Origin: Metarhizobium sp964253915
GTDB taxonomy: Bacteria; Pseudomonadota; Alphaproteobacteria; Rhizobiales; Rhizobiaceae
Length of the DNA stretch: 64,000 nucleotides
Reading direction: 5' to 3'
Assembly (NCBI RefSeq): GCF_964253915.1
Contig: NZ_CAXUSG020000001.1
Coordinates: 755,406-819,405 of the forward strand
Within the stretch, counting starts at the first letter, position 1. Every line of letters begins with the position of its first letter. The position numbers were made by a program, and so were the translations under genes. The notes under the pieces are model-generated. The model had not been told where the DNA came from. It saw only the letters and a program-made list of their open reading frames with translations, and did not search any database. This document shows positions 42,714 through 52,693 of this stretch, piece after piece.

Positions 42714-42930
42714 GTTCGCGCTCCATTTCTTGCCACGAATAGGTACGGCTTTCGCCGCGCTCGCGCGCTTCGAGCACTTTTTCCGCCTTTTTCAGAAAGT
42801 AGGCGTCTTCAAGCCGTTCTTCGATGAGTTCGAGAAGGTAGGAATTCGGTTCCGTGCCCGCCTCTGCTGCGTACTGGAGCACCAAACGATGCATTTCTTC
42901 CGGCATTTCGATGGTGACGCGCTTGTTCAT
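42697..42930 (-). CDS. antitoxin of the RelE-type pair
   Basis: A 77-residue protein beginning MNKRVTIEMPEEMHRLVLQYAAEAGTEPNSYLLELI, a ribbon-helix-helix type start, followed by a charged helical C-terminus (EKVLEARERGESRTYSWQEMERELGLDD) that probably binds the toxin. The ATG at 42930 was chosen over longer in-frame starts because it begins the domain. It precedes and overlaps the toxin, the normal order for this type. Confidence 0.82.
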   Translation of the reverse strand: MNKRVTIEMPEEMHRLVLQYAAEAGTEPNSYLLELIEERLEDAYFLKKAEKVLEARERGESRTYSWQEMERELGLDD

Positions 42931-43057
42931 GGTTGGGCCTCTTCGTCTGGCTGCCAATATAACACCCGCACGCCCCACCTGCCAGCCTTCGCCCTTGCCG
43001 CCCAAGCCCCGATCCTCTAAGAAACCGCCTCAAATTGGCGACGAATGGACCTGCATC

Positions 43058-44581
43058 ATGAACGACAAGTCGAAGAAACCGCAAAAGCTGAAAGCCCGTC
43101 TGCCCCGGGGTTTTGTCGACCGTTCCGCCGCCGATATCCGCGCCGTCAACGAGATGACCGCGAAGATCCGCGAGGTCTACGAACGTTACGGTTTCGATCC
43201 GGTCGAAACACCGCTGTTCGAATACACGGATGCGCTCGGAAAATTCCTGCCCGACAGCGACCGCCCGAACGAAGGCGTCTTCTCGCTGCAGGACGATGAC
43301 GAGCAGTGGATGAGCTTGCGCTACGACCTGACGGCGCCGCTCGCCCGTCATGTCGCCGAAAATTTCAACGAGATCCAGCTTCCCTACCGCACCTATCGCG
43401 CCGGTTACGTCTTCCGCAACGAGAAGCCGGGTCCGGGCCGCTTCCGCCAATTCATGCAGTTCGACGCCGACAGTGTTGGCGCGCCCGGCGTGCAGTCGGA
43501 TGCGGAAATGTGCATGATGATGGCCGATACCATGGAAGCGCTCGGCATCAAGCGCGGCGACTATGTCATCCGGGTGAACAACCGCAAGGTGCTTGACGGC
43601 GTTCTCGAAGCCATCGGCCTCGGCGGTGACGACAAGGCTGCCCAGCGGCTCAACGTTTTGCGCGCCATCGACAAGCTCGACAAGTTCGGCCCGGAAGGCG
43701 TGACGCTGTTGCTCGGACCGGGCCGCAAGGACGAATCCGGCGACTTCACCAAGGGTGCCGGCCTCGATGCCGAGCAGATCCGCAAGGTGCTGTTCTTCGT
43801 CGGCATCAAGGATTATGCCGAAAGCGCTGCCGAACTGGCCGAACTCGTCGCCGGCACGTCGAAGGGTGGTGAAGGTGTCGAGGAACTGAACCTCATCGGC
43901 GGCCTGGTCACCAGTGCCGGTTACCGCTCTGACCGGATCAAGATCGATCCTTCCGTCGTGCGCGGTCTCGAATATTACACCGGCCCGGTCTACGAGGCAG
44001 AGCTGCTGTTCGACGTCACCAACGAAAAAGGCGAAAAGGTCGTCTTCGGCTCCGTCGGCGGTGGCGGGCGGTATGATGGCCTCGTCTCGCGCTTCATGGG
44101 CCAGCCGGTGCCGGCCACCGGTTTCTCCATCGGCGTCTCGCGGCTGATGACGGCGCTCAAAAATCTCGGCAAGCTCGGCCAGGACGAGGTGATCGCCCCA
44201 GTCCTCGTCACCGTCATGGATGGCGATGTCGAGAGCATGGGCCGTTACCAGCGTTTCACGCAGGCGCTGCGTGCCGCCGGCGTCCGCGCCGAGATGTACC
44301 AGGGCAACTGGAAGAAATTCGGCAACCAGCTGAAATATGCCGACCGCCGCGGTTCGCCCGTTGCCATCATCCAGGGCGGCGATGAACGCGCCGAGGGTGT
44401 CGTGCAGATCAAGGACCTGATCGAAGGCAAGCGCCTCTCCGGCGAGATCGAGGACAATGCCGCCTGGCGCGAAGCCCGCGTGGCGCAGGAAACGGTGCCG
44501 GAAGCGGATCTGGTCGCCAAGGTTCTGGAGATCCTGGCAGCCCAGGCCGAGGACAGGGCACAGGCGGCTCGCAATGCTTGA
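43058..44581 (+). CDS. hisS: histidyl-tRNA synthetase
   Basis: A 507-residue class II aminoacyl-tRNA synthetase. Motif 2 is YRTYRAGYVFRNEKPGPGRFRQFMQFDADSVG, the histidine-binding region is RGLEYYTGPVYEAEL and motif 3 is GGGGRYDGLVSRFMGQPVPATGFSIGVSRL. It has the alphaproteobacterial long form with the GVQSDAEMC insertion. It starts the hisS-hisZ-hisG cluster. Start: ATG 43058. Confidence 0.97.
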   Translation: MNDKSKKPQKLKARLPRGFVDRSAADIRAVNEMTAKIREVYERYGFDPVETPLFEYTDALGKFLPDSDRPNEGVFSLQDDDEQWMSLRYDLTAPLARHVAENFNEIQLPYRTYRAGYVFRNEKPGPGRFRQFMQFDADSVGAPGVQSDAEMCMMMADTMEALGIKRGDYVIRVNNRKVLDGVLEAIGLGGDDKAAQRLNVLRAIDKLDKFGPEGVTLLLGPGRKDESGDFTKGAGLDAEQIRKVLFFVGIKDYAESAAELAELVAGTSKGGEGVEELNLIGGLVTSAGYRSDRIKIDPSVVRGLEYYTGPVYEAELLFDVTNEKGEKVVFGSVGGGGRYDGLVSRFMGQPVPATGFSIGVSRLMTALKNLGKLGQDEVIAPVLVTVMDGDVESMGRYQRFTQALRAAGVRAEMYQGNWKKFGNQLKYADRRGSPVAIIQGGDERAEGVVQIKDLIEGKRLSGEIEDNAAWREARVAQETVPEADLVAKVLEILAAQAEDRAQAARNA

Positions 44582-44624
44582 GGCTTTCCGGGTGTCGGCC
44601 GACATCATGCCTTCACGGCTTGCT

Positions 44625-44805
44625 CCCTCTTCTCCCCGGCGGGGAGAAGGTGGCGCGCAGCGCCGGATGAGGGGGGCGCCGGTGCTGCAAACGGCTCTCG
44701 TTGCATTTCACTCGTCCGTCGCCTGCGCTCCGGCCGTTCGCGGCTTGCGCCGCTCGCCCCCTCATCTGCCCTTCGGGCATCTTCTCCCCGCTGGGGAGAA
44801 GATGG
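44625..44805. repeat. RIME-type repeat between hisS and hisZ
   Basis: A 181-bp element very similar to the one at 34304-34484: left end CCCTCTTCTCCCCGGCGGGG, TGGCGCGCAGCGCCGGATGAG, right end GCCCCCTCATCTGCCCTTCGG. Both are in the same orientation relative to their operon. It lies 44 bases after the hisS stop and 31 before the hisZ start. Confidence 0.85.
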
Positions 44806-44836
44806 CGCTATCCGGTAGCGCAGGAGGAGAAACCCG

Positions 44837-45952
44837 ATGCCGCTGATCAACATGCCGGACTTCGCGGCAAAACTGCTCGACGATTTTGCCGCCCGCGGCG
44901 CGTTGCGCATCGATACGCCGGTGATCCAGCCGGCCGCCCCCTTCCTCGACATGGCGGGCGAGGATCTGCGCCGCCGCATCTTCCTCACCGAAAGCGAAAC
45001 CGGCGAAAGCCTGTGCCTCCGGCCGGAATTCACCATCCCTGTCTGCCTGCGCCATATCGAAAGCGCCACCGGCACGCCGCGGCGCTATTGTTATCTCGGC
45101 GAAGTGTTCCGCCAGCGGCGCGATGGCGAAAACGAATTCTACCAGTCGGGTATCGAGGATCTCGGCGAAACCGCCATTGCCGCTGCGGATGCGCGTGCCA
45201 TCAACGATGCCGTCCAGATCATCGCCGGCCTGCTGCCCGGCCGCCCGCTTGCCGTGACGCTTGGCGACCAGGCGGTGTTCGAGGCGGTGGTGCGGGCGCT
45301 CGGCCTTCCCGGCGGCTGGCAGAAGCGCCTGATCCAGGCTTTTGGCAATACGGCGCAGATCGAGCAGATCCTGCTGCGGCTTGCCTCGCCGCAGCCGGTC
45401 ACCGGGTTTGCGCCTGATATCGCCACCCTGCTGGGCGGGGACGAGGCGGCGCTGATCGCGCACATCGACCGCACCATGCAGGAAACCGGCTATTCCACCA
45501 ATGCCAGCCGCTCGCCGCGCGAGATTGCTGCGAGGCTTAAGGAAAAGCTGTCGCTTGCCGAAACAAGGCTGGACGGCGCGGCGCTGCTGTTGCTGCGCGA
45601 ATTCCTGTCGCTGGAACTGCCGCTTGCCGAGGCCTCAGCAGCGCTTGCCGGTTTTGCCGACGCGGCCGGTTTTTCGCTGAAAGGCGCGCTCGCCGGCTTC
45701 GAGGAGCGGGTGGCGGCGCTGACCGATCTCGGCATCGATCTTTCCCGCATCACCTACCGCGCCGCCTTCGGCCGGCCGCTTGATTATTACACCGGCCTGG
45801 TCTTCGAAGTGACGCGGGCAGGCGATGGCGCGGTGCTTGCCGGCGGCGGCCGTTTCGACCGGTTGCTGACACTGCTTGGCGCACGCGAGGACATACCGGC
45901 GGTCGGCTTCTCCCTGTGGCTGGACCGCATCGAACAAGCGAGGGCGCGCTGA
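44837..45952 (+). CDS. hisZ: ATP phosphoribosyltransferase regulatory subunit HisZ
   Basis: A 371-residue HisRS-like protein without the anticodon domain. It has LCLRPEFTIPVCLRHIES, YLGEVFRQRRDGENEFYQSGIEDLG and a motif 3-like region GAVLAGGGRFDRLLTLLGAREDIPAVGFSLWLDRIE. HisZ is needed as a subunit for the short form of HisG, which follows. The order hisZ-hisG fits this. Its stop overlaps the hisG start. Confidence 0.95.
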   Translation: MPLINMPDFAAKLLDDFAARGALRIDTPVIQPAAPFLDMAGEDLRRRIFLTESETGESLCLRPEFTIPVCLRHIESATGTPRRYCYLGEVFRQRRDGENEFYQSGIEDLGETAIAAADARAINDAVQIIAGLLPGRPLAVTLGDQAVFEAVVRALGLPGGWQKRLIQAFGNTAQIEQILLRLASPQPVTGFAPDIATLLGGDEAALIAHIDRTMQETGYSTNASRSPREIAARLKEKLSLAETRLDGAALLLLREFLSLELPLAEASAALAGFADAAGFSLKGALAGFEERVAALTDLGIDLSRITYRAAFGRPLDYYTGLVFEVTRAGDGAVLAGGGRFDRLLTLLGAREDIPAVGFSLWLDRIEQARAR

Positions 45953-46647
45953 TGACCATCACCATCGCCTTGCCGTCCAAGGGGCGGATGAAAGAGGATT
46001 CGGCGGCGATCTTCGAACGTGCCGGCCTGCCGATCGTCGCCGTCGGCAACGAGCGCTCCTATCGCGGCCGTGTCGAGGGCTGGGACGATATCGAGATCGC
46101 CTTCCTCTCCGCGTCTGAAATCTCCCGCGAGATCGGCAATGGCAGCGTCGATTTCGGCGTTACCGGCGAAGATCTGGTGCGTGAAGAGCTTGCCGAGGCC
46201 GACCGGCGCATGGAGATCGCCGCCCGGCTCGGTTTCGGCCATGCGGATGTCGTCGTCGCCGTGCCGGAAATTTGGCTCGATGTCGACAGCATGGCCGACC
46301 TCGGCGATGTCGCCGCCGATTTCCGTGCCCGGCATGGCCGGCGCCTGGCGATCGCCACGAAATACTGGCGGCTGACCCAGCAATTCTTCTCCGGCAGCCA
46401 TGGCATCCAGCTCTATCGCATCGTCGAAAGCCTGGGCGCAACGGAAGGCGCACCGGCCTCCGGTTCGGCCGATATCATCGTCGACATCACCTCCACCGGT
46501 TCGACGCTCCGCGCCAACCACCTGAAGGTTCTGCCGGACGGCGTCATCCTCAAATCCGAGGCCTGCCTGGTGCGGGCGCGGAAACCGGCCCATGAGGGCG
46601 ATCCGCGCATAAGCCGGATCATCGAGGCGATCCGCGGCGCGCTCTGA
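45952..46647 (+). CDS. hisG: ATP phosphoribosyltransferase, short form
   Basis: A 231-residue short HisG that makes phosphoribosyl-ATP, the first step of histidine synthesis. It has TIALPSKGRMKEDSAAIFERAGLPI, DFGVTGEDLVREELAEAD and the PRPP-binding SADIIVDITSTGSTLRANHLKVL. It lacks the C-terminal regulatory domain of long HisG and needs HisZ. It overlaps hisZ by one base (TGATG). A strong terminator follows. Confidence 0.96.
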   Translation: MTITIALPSKGRMKEDSAAIFERAGLPIVAVGNERSYRGRVEGWDDIEIAFLSASEISREIGNGSVDFGVTGEDLVREELAEADRRMEIAARLGFGHADVVVAVPEIWLDVDSMADLGDVAADFRARHGRRLAIATKYWRLTQQFFSGSHGIQLYRIVESLGATEGAPASGSADIIVDITSTGSTLRANHLKVLPDGVILKSEACLVRARKPAHEGDPRISRIIEAIRGAL

Positions 46648-46671
46648 GCCGATCTAAAGAATGGCGACAAA

Positions 46672-46699
46672 AAACCCGCCGGTCTAAACCGGCGGGTTT
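46672..46699. terminator. bidirectional terminator between hisG and doxX
   Basis: Perfect 11-bp stem AAACCCGCCGG (46672-46682) / CCGGCGGGTTT (46689-46699) with a 6-base loop, with A-runs on the left and T-runs on the right. It can serve hisG and the convergent DoxX gene. Confidence 0.88.
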
Positions 46700-46725
46700 C
46701 TCGTCTTGGGGGCAGGGGATCGTTA

Positions 46726-47172
46726 TCAGGCGTGGACGGCGGCACCGCCGCGGCGCGCATCGATCGAGTAGGCGCCTGCGCCGACCGTGGCGAGCAGGAT
46801 GTAGGCGCCGGCCAGCGTGAAATTCTTCATCAGCATGATCTGGTTCAGGGCGGTCAGCCAGCCGTTGGCGGCGGCCGGGAAATCAGGAACGTTGATGGCG
46901 GCGCTGTGGAAGGCCAGGCCGGTGAACACGCAGAACAGGGCGAGCAGCCAGCCGACGATACGGGTCTGGAAACCGACGAGCACGGCAAGGCCGGTGACGA
47001 GTTCGAAGAGGCCGGCGAGGTAAGCCAGGACGTTTGCCGCCGGCATGCCGGCGCCGGCGATCATGCCGGCCGTACCGCTCGGATCGGCGAGCTTGCCGAA
47101 ACCGGCATAGATGAACATGAAGGAAAGCAGAACGCGGGCGAGAAGAATGAGTGCACTGTTGGGACTGGACAT
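46726..47172 (-). CDS. DoxX-family membrane protein
   Basis: A 148-residue inner-membrane protein with four hydrophobic segments (RVLLSFMFIYAGFGKLADP, AYLAGLFELVTGLAVLVGF, VGWLLALFCVFTGLAFHS and FTLAGAYILLATVGAGAYS). The RLLLS.MFI..GFGKL start and the FEL.TGLA.L.GF segment are DoxX-family features. Members contribute to redox handling, but the role of this one is unknown. It faces hisG tail to tail. Confidence 0.9.
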   Translation of the reverse strand: MSSPNSALILLARVLLSFMFIYAGFGKLADPSGTAGMIAGAGMPAANVLAYLAGLFELVTGLAVLVGFQTRIVGWLLALFCVFTGLAFHSAAINVPDFPAAANGWLTALNQIMLMKNFTLAGAYILLATVGAGAYSIDARRGGAAVHA

Positions 47173-47476
47173 TTTTGGCTCCTGTTGATCGGCCCTGTCT
47201 GGTCAGGACCGTCGGTTGAATTTCATGGCTCTTATGTGCCTGCTTTCAGTCGTCTTTGATAGATAAACGAACCGGGACATATCGTTCACAATTTGATGAC
47301 AATCTCCCGGCAGGCGGCATGTTTCCGCGCCCGCCATCATTCTCCGCGATATGACGGATATCAATTGTCGCCCGCCGGTTTTCCCGTCTTGTCGCTCACG
47401 TTAAATCGATCAGGCGACCTCTTCCGCCGCGGTCGGGTGGGCGATATGTAGAAACTATCAGACCCAGGAGAACCGA
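47173..47476. other. intergenic region between doxX and the GST gene
   Basis: 304 bp between divergent genes. It should hold both promoters. No repeat, RNA gene or clear regulatory motif was seen. A stretch with CCCGGCAGGCGGCATGTTTCCGCGCCCGCC is GC-rich but has no recognisable structure. Confidence 0.5.
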
Positions 47477-48184
47477 ATGGCCGATTTGTCCAACTTCCCC
47501 ATCACCAGCCGCTGGCCCGCCCAAAATCCGGATGTCATCCAGCTCTATTCGCTGGCGACGCCGAATGGCGTGAAGATTTCCATCGCGTTGGAAGAGCTGG
47601 GGCTGCCCTATGAGGCGCATCTGATTTCGTTCGATACCGTCGACCAGAAGTCGCCGGAATTCGTCTCGCTCAATCCCAATGGCCGCATTCCGGCGATCAT
47701 CGATCCCAATGGCCCGGATGGCAAACCGATCGGGCTGTTCGAATCCGGCGCGATCCTCATCTATCTCGCCGAAAAGACCGGCAAGCTGATCCCGGCCGAC
47801 GCCGCCGGCCGCTATGAGACGATTGCCTGGGTGATGTTCCAGATGGGTGGCGTCGGGCCGATGTTTGGCCAGTTCGGCCACTTCTTCAAATATGCCGCCG
47901 CCAAGGTCGCCAACAATTCCTATCCGGTCGAGCGTTACCGCGACGAGGCCAAGCGCCTGCTTGGCGTGCTGGAAGAGCGCCTGTCATCCCGCCAGTGGAT
48001 CATGGGTGACGAATACACGATTGCCGATATCGCGACCTTCCCCTGGGTGCGCGGCGTCGATGTCTTCTACGGCGGCAAGGATGTGCTCGAACTGGAGAAA
48101 TTCCCGGCCGTCATGGACTGGGTAGCGCGTGCCTATGCCCGCCCGGCCAGCGAGAAGGGTTGGAAGGTTCCCTCGAAAGGGTGA
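47477..48184 (+). CDS. glutathione S-transferase family protein (YfcG/Ure2-like)
   Basis: A 235-residue GST with an N-terminal thioredoxin-like domain (IQLYSLATPNGVKISIALEELGLPYEAHLISFDTVDQKSPEFVSLNPNGRIPAIID) and a helical C-terminal domain (YRDEAKRLLGVLEERLSSRQWIMGDEYTIADIATFPWV). The TPNGVK start is typical of the YfcG/nu-class proteins that work as disulfide-bond oxidoreductases. About 20 extra residues precede the first strand. Preceded by ATG with CAGGAGAACC. Confidence 0.93.
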   Translation: MADLSNFPITSRWPAQNPDVIQLYSLATPNGVKISIALEELGLPYEAHLISFDTVDQKSPEFVSLNPNGRIPAIIDPNGPDGKPIGLFESGAILIYLAEKTGKLIPADAAGRYETIAWVMFQMGGVGPMFGQFGHFFKYAAAKVANNSYPVERYRDEAKRLLGVLEERLSSRQWIMGDEYTIADIATFPWVRGVDVFYGGKDVLELEKFPAVMDWVARAYARPASEKGWKVPSKG

Positions 48185-48212
48185 CCTTTCCGATACCGTC
48201 GGCCGCCAGCCG

Positions 48213-48701
48213 TTACTGGTGGCCGACGAGATGGACGCGTGGATCGAGCTTGAAGCGGGGATAGAGGAAAACCCCGATGAAGCGTCCCGATTGTCGCCCA
48301 TCGAGTCCGGCCGACTCGCCGATGCAGAATACCGGTTGACGGAGCGCTGATTTCGGCTGGATGGTGCTGGAGTAGCAGAAGGACGAAGAATTCGTCGCTG
48401 CCTGTTCGAAAAGCTCCAGGATCCGCAGCTGGTCATGCGTTTCGTAGCAGCGCAGCAGGTTCAGCAGGCCGCATTCGGACTGGCTGACTCCGTGCATCGC
48501 CATGGAATGAGGGCCGAGGGAGACGATGCCGCTTTCCAAATCAGCCGTCCAGTCTTCGCTGATGCAGAGCTGTCTGAGAAGTTCATGATTCGCCTCCTCT
48601 GGGGAGTCCTGCGTAAAAGGCGTGGCAATATTGGTCCTGGCAATCTTGAACAAAAGTATTCCCCAGTCCGAAAATAAAGCATGCCTGCGCATGCTTGGCA
48701 T
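48213..48701 (-). CDS. hypothetical protein upstream of the groEL region
   Basis: A 162-residue protein beginning MPSMRRHALFSDWGILLFKIARTNIATPF, with LRQLCISEDWTADLESGIVSLGPHSMAMHGVSQSECGLLNLLRCYETHDQLRILELFEQAA, ending FIGVFLYPRFKLDPRVHLVGHQ. The middle looks like a PAS-like or small sensory domain and there is no signal peptide. Function unknown. The start is uncertain (ATG at 48701 or 48689). It is in a separate transcript from groEL, which ends 354 bp away on the same strand. Confidence 0.65.
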   Translation of the reverse strand: MPSMRRHALFSDWGILLFKIARTNIATPFTQDSPEEANHELLRQLCISEDWTADLESGIVSLGPHSMAMHGVSQSECGLLNLLRCYETHDQLRILELFEQAATNSSSFCYSSTIQPKSALRQPVFCIGESAGLDGRQSGRFIGVFLYPRFKLDPRVHLVGHQ

Positions 48702-49054
48702 TACACTTCGATCCAAATAACGCGTGACGATAGATTTCGTAAAAACAGACGAGGATCGACTTCGATCCCGTTGTGTTCGGTCAAGTAAGCTTTGCATAAA
48801 AGAAAGGCTGGACATGTCGATGCGCGGCTACGCATCGCAGGGCGATGGCAATGCTCCTCCACGCTCAACCCTCTGCATTCGAGGCAGCACTTATAGTTTC
48901 TTTTGTGTAAACGGCAACGTTTTTTTGCACGCGGCGGAGTTGCCGAAAAAAGCAGCGCGCAACGGCGAAGGGTCTGCCCAAAAAGAGAAAGGGGCGATCC
49001 GAAGACCGCCCCTTCCGAACTGAACCGGATGGCTCAGATGCAAGACATAAAGTC
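48702..49054. other. intergenic region between the hypothetical gene and groEL
   Basis: 353 bp. The right end holds the groEL terminator (48989-49014). The rest is likely the promoter region of the hypothetical gene on the minus strand; no convincing -10/-35 was identified and no small gene is supported. Confidence 0.5.
48989..49014 (-). terminator. groEL intrinsic terminator with UUCG tetraloop
   Basis: On the transcribed strand the sequence reads AAGGGGCGGTC-TTCG-GATCGCCCCTT followed by TTCTCTTTTT. The 11-bp stem has one G-U wobble and is closed by the very stable UUCG loop. It lies about 40 bases after the groEL stop. Confidence 0.9.
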
Positions 49055-50695
<1,641 letters not shown>

Positions 50696-50762
50696 TTTCA
50701 AAACTCCCGAGCCACAATGGCTTCTTGGTGGTTTGTTGAGACTGATGGAACGGTCGGCCTGA

Positions 50763-51056
50763 TCAGCCGATGATGCCCATGATGTCGGCTTCCTTCATGA
50801 TCAGAAGGTCTTCGCCGTTGAGCTTGACTTCGGTGCCGGACCACTTGCCGAACAGGACGCGGTCGCCGGCCTTGACATCAAGCGGAACGACCTTGCCGGA
50901 CTCGTCACGGGCGCCGGAGCCGACGGCGACGATTTCGCCTTCCTGCGGCTTTTCCTTGGCGGTATCCGGAATGATGATGCCGCCCTTGGTCTTGGCTTCA
51001 GATTCAACGCGACGAACGACGACGCGGTCGTGCAGCGGACGGAAATTGGTTGTCAT
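50763..51056 (-). CDS. groES: 10-kDa co-chaperonin GroES
   Basis: A 97-residue co-chaperonin: FRPLHDRVVVRRVESEAKTKGGIIIPDTAKEKPQEGEIVAVGSGARDESG, with the mobile loop at TKGGIIIPDTAKE, and VKAGDRVLFGKWSGTEVKLNGEDLLIMKEADIMGII. Normal length. The gene starts 61 bases after a CIRCE operator. Confidence 0.98.
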   Translation of the reverse strand: MTTNFRPLHDRVVVRRVESEAKTKGGIIIPDTAKEKPQEGEIVAVGSGARDESGKVVPLDVKAGDRVLFGKWSGTEVKLNGEDLLIMKEADIMGIIG

Positions 51057-51116
51057 TGTCTAATCCCTCGATCAAATGACTTCTGCGGATAGCGAGGCGA
51101 TCCGCGCGGATGGCTG

Positions 51117-51143
51117 TTAGCACTCCTCTTTGCTGAGTGCCAG
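51117..51143 (-). promoter_or_regulatory. CIRCE operator for HrcA
   Basis: TTAGCACTC (51117-51125), nine-base spacer, GAGTGCCAG (51135-51143); the consensus is TTAGCACTC-N9-GAGTGCTAA, so the right arm has two mismatches. This is the HrcA-binding site that represses groESL in the absence of heat stress. No hrcA gene is in the window. Confidence 0.9.
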
Positions 51144-51151
51144 CGACGTTT

Positions 51152-51180
51152 GAGATAAGGAGCGGCGCCAAACGAGTCAA
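51152..51180 (-). promoter_or_regulatory. candidate promoter of groESL
   Basis: On the minus strand, TTGACT (51175-51180) and TATCTC (51152-51157) are separated by 17 bases, a good sigma-70 type pair. The CIRCE element lies just downstream of the -10, around the expected transcription start, so HrcA binding would block this promoter. Confidence 0.7.
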
Positions 51181-51227
51181 GGACGCGCCTTCTAAAAACT
51201 TTCAGAAAATATGGTTAGCAATACGGC

Positions 51228-52601
51228 ATGAACCATCGAATCGAAAAAGATCTTGTCCTTGAACCACCGCAGGCTCCCTCTTTCGGGGACATGGTTGCGG
51301 TTTTTGCCCGCATCGGGCTCCTGAGCTTTGGCGGTCCCGCGGGTCAGATCGCCCTCATGCATCGCACGCTTGTCGATGAAAAACGCTGGATCTCGGAGGA
51401 GCGTTTCCTGCATGCGCTGAACTATTGCATGTTGCTGCCCGGCCCGGAGGCGCAGCAGCTTGCCACCTATGTTGGCTGGCTCCTGCACCGCACCCGCGGT
51501 GGGCTGGCAGCGGGTTTGCTATTCATCCTGCCGGGGCTTTTGGTCATTCTCGGCCTCTCCGCCGCCTATGCCGTCTTTCATGAGGCCGGCTGGCTGCAGG
51601 GATTGTTCTTCGGTCTCAAGGCCGCCGTGCTGGCCATCGTCATCGAGGCGGTGATCCGCGTCGGCAAGCGGGCGCTGAAACATCGCCTTCACTATGCGAT
51701 CTGTGGTCTCTCCTTCCTGGCGCTGTTCGTCTTCAATATCCCGTTTCCGGTGGTGATCCTGGCTGCCGCCGTGGCCGGCCTGATCGCTGGGCGGTTCGCC
51801 GCTTTTTCCGCCGTGCCCGCTGAAGGCGACATGCTGTCCGGCCCGCCGACGTCGCTGCGCAGGACGCTTTTGACGCTCATCGCCTGGCTGCTCGTCTGGC
51901 AGGCGCCGCTTCTGCTGATCTTCGGATTGACGGCGGGCAACACAGACAATGTCTTTTCGTCGCTGTTCGGCTTCTTCTCGCAGATGGCAATCGTAACGTT
52001 CGGCGGTGCCTACGCCGTGTTGAGTTATGTGGCGCAGATGGCGTCCGGCCATTACGGCTGGCTCAGCCCCGGCGAGATGCTGGACGGCCTGGCGCTGGCC
52101 GAAACGACGCCGGGACCGCTGGTGCTGGTGCTCTGTTTTGTCGGCTTCATCGCCGCGTTCCGCAATCCGTTCGGCCTGGATCCGGTGCTGGCGGGTCTTG
52201 TCGGTGGCACGCTTGCAGCCTGGGCCACCTTTGCGCCAAGCTTTCTTTTCATCTTCGTCGGGGCGCCCTATGTCGAGCGCTTGCGCAAAAACCGCATCGT
52301 CGCCAATGCGCTGTCGGCGATCACCGCCGCTGTCACCGGCGTCATCCTCAATCTGGCGCTCTGGTTTGGCCTGCACGTGCTGTTCGGCGAAGTCGGGCGG
52401 CTGACGCTTCTATCCTCTCCGGGCGATGGCGGGCAGGCACCGCTCGCCTCGCTGCCCTGGCCGGTGTGGGCGAGTATCGATTGGGCGGCGCTGGCCCTGT
52501 CGCTTCTTTCCGCCGTGCTGGTGTTGCGCTTCCGCCTCGGTGTGGCGCCGGTGCTGGCGGTCGCCGCAGTCGCCGGCTGGATCGTCCGGGCGGCGCTTTG
52601 A
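51228..52601 (+). CDS. chrA: chromate transporter ChrA
   Basis: A 457-residue two-domain CHR transporter with internally duplicated halves: FARIGLLSFGGPAGQIALMHRTL in the first and FSQMAIVTFGGAYAVLSYVAQ in the second. The first half also has LNYCMLLPGPEAQQLATYVGWLLH and the second ALAETTPGPLVLVLCFVGF. About 10-12 hydrophobic segments. ChrA proteins export chromate and give resistance to it; sulfate-related roles are also possible. Divergent from groES. Confidence 0.93.
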   Translation: MNHRIEKDLVLEPPQAPSFGDMVAVFARIGLLSFGGPAGQIALMHRTLVDEKRWISEERFLHALNYCMLLPGPEAQQLATYVGWLLHRTRGGLAAGLLFILPGLLVILGLSAAYAVFHEAGWLQGLFFGLKAAVLAIVIEAVIRVGKRALKHRLHYAICGLSFLALFVFNIPFPVVILAAAVAGLIAGRFAAFSAVPAEGDMLSGPPTSLRRTLLTLIAWLLVWQAPLLLIFGLTAGNTDNVFSSLFGFFSQMAIVTFGGAYAVLSYVAQMASGHYGWLSPGEMLDGLALAETTPGPLVLVLCFVGFIAAFRNPFGLDPVLAGLVGGTLAAWATFAPSFLFIFVGAPYVERLRKNRIVANALSAITAAVTGVILNLALWFGLHVLFGEVGRLTLLSSPGDGGQAPLASLPWPVWASIDWAALALSLLSAVLVLRFRLGVAPVLAVAAVAGWIVRAAL

Positions 52602-52693
52602 AGGTTTTTGGAAGCACTGCAGTAAATTTCCTTGCCATCGTGCTGTTCCTTTGCGATGTCACCCCTTGATTTCGAAGAAAGCCGGGGTTTCGC

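Noticed and set aside
48724..49023. A 99-codon plus-strand frame between the unknown gene and groEL
   Set aside because: It covers the groEL terminator hairpin and the likely promoter of the minus-strand gene; sequence is not protein-like.
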